Assembly: GCF_009870125.1 (NCBI RefSeq)
Contig: NC_046683.1
Span: forward strand, 14,021,001-14,085,000
Length of the DNA: 64,000 nt
Direction of reading: 5' to 3'
Source: Drosophila pseudoobscura
Taxonomy: Eukaryota; Arthropoda; Insecta; Diptera; Drosophilidae
A program made the translations under genes and the position numbers. The notes below the pieces were generated by a model that was not told the DNA's origin, ran no database searches, and saw only the letters and a program-made list of their open reading frames with translations. Below are positions 63,435 to 64,000 of this stretch, piece by piece; position 1 is the stretch's first letter, and each line of letters begins with the position of its first letter.

Positions 63435-64000
63435 CCTCTCTTCAAGTGGCGCTTCATGAATGGCTTGGCCCGGAGCAGGCTTAATCCCAAATTGTATCTT
63501 TAAGTTTGGGTGCTGGGTGCTGTCGGTTTTTACGAGTTTCCTGCTCAATGAAGTTGCACGTGCCCCCACCCCAACCCCCCACCCCTGGTCTTCTCCCTTA
63601 ATAAATCCTTGAGGTTGTGTAGTTTGGCTTTTCGTTTGTTTTGTCTGAGAGCCTTTTATTTAACCCTAGCCCACCCAAAACCGAGCACCAAACCGAAACA
63701 CAAGCCCTACGCAAGCTAACCCAATCCAAAGCAACCCTTTCCGACCCGACCTGGCCACCTGACCTGTCTTGACCTGACCTGATCTGACCCCCAACCAATC
63801 CAAGCAGTTGCTAATGGCAAATATACATGGAAATACTCGTATATTGAAATGCACGGGATGAGGACTGGGTCACGTCTCTGCTGCCTTCTTCTTTGTCGTC
63901 GTCCTCGTCCTCATCGTCTTCGTCGTCTTTGTCTGAGTTCGCTTTAAAGCCGTCGGAATCGAGAAAATGGAGAGCATGGAAATGGAAATGGGAGACAACC

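Larger units (their letters stand above)
61650..64000. other. Non-coding stretch to the window end
   Basis: No supportable gene. It contains GGGAATGGGAATGGGAAT near 61954-61970, CAGCTCCAGCACCATCTCC-type triplets (62105-62140), repeated AGCTTTCGGCTTGTCGGAGC-type units at 62620-62695, a GA run at 63413-63434 and CGTC/CTC-rich sequence at 63889-63940. Confidence 0.5.

Overview
The window looks like a euchromatic stretch of a Drosophila genome, most likely from the obscura group (D. pseudoobscura and relatives). The evidence is an insect odorant receptor gene with introns of 65-66 nt, a eukaryotic tRNA-Gly gene, short Drosophila-type splice signals, AATAAA poly(A) signals, and a very high density of short microsatellites. 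The species assignment is inference. The window is mostly non-coding: only five protein-coding genes and one tRNA gene can be supported with reasonable confidence.

Layout. Positions 1-16383 hold no gene I can support. They contain microsatellites, three scraps of dispersed repeat (about 3.66-4.13, 8.15-8.45 and 12.34-12.48 kb), a two-copy tandem duplication (13.23-13.58 kb) and a possible decayed coding relic (4.36-5.16 kb). A tRNA-Gly(TCC) gene lies on the minus strand at 16384-16455. A GC- and CpG-rich promoter-like block follows at about 17.28-17.65 kb. A plus-strand gene for a secreted or membrane-anchored Gln/Pro/His-rich protein has a first coding exon at 19243-19510 and a second at 39370-40373, separated by an inferred intron of about 19.9 kb. 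Near the 3' end of that intron sits a nested minus-strand gene for a small membrane protein (38403-38777) and its truncated, diverged duplicate (about 35.89-36.24 kb). Just past the secreted-protein gene, converging on it, is a three-exon odorant receptor gene on the minus strand (40930-42227).

Positions 42.3-56.7 kb hold no supported gene. The last part carries small intron-poor genes and relics: a multiply broken pseudogene that still keeps an intron (about 56.79-57.62 kb, plus), a 200-aa gene with a Lys/Gly-rich N-terminus (58051-58653, minus), and a 190-aa gene of unknown function with a TATA box and initiator (60966-61538, plus).

No shared pathway is apparent. The odorant receptor acts in sensory neuron dendrites; the others are lineage-type Drosophila genes of unknown role. 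The observations most worth following are the nested gene with its decayed duplicate, the intron-bearing pseudogene, a possible degenerate papain-like fold in the 200-aa gene, a dense DRE/BEAF-type motif cluster in the long intron, and a striking excess of ACGAGTA/TACTCGT throughout.
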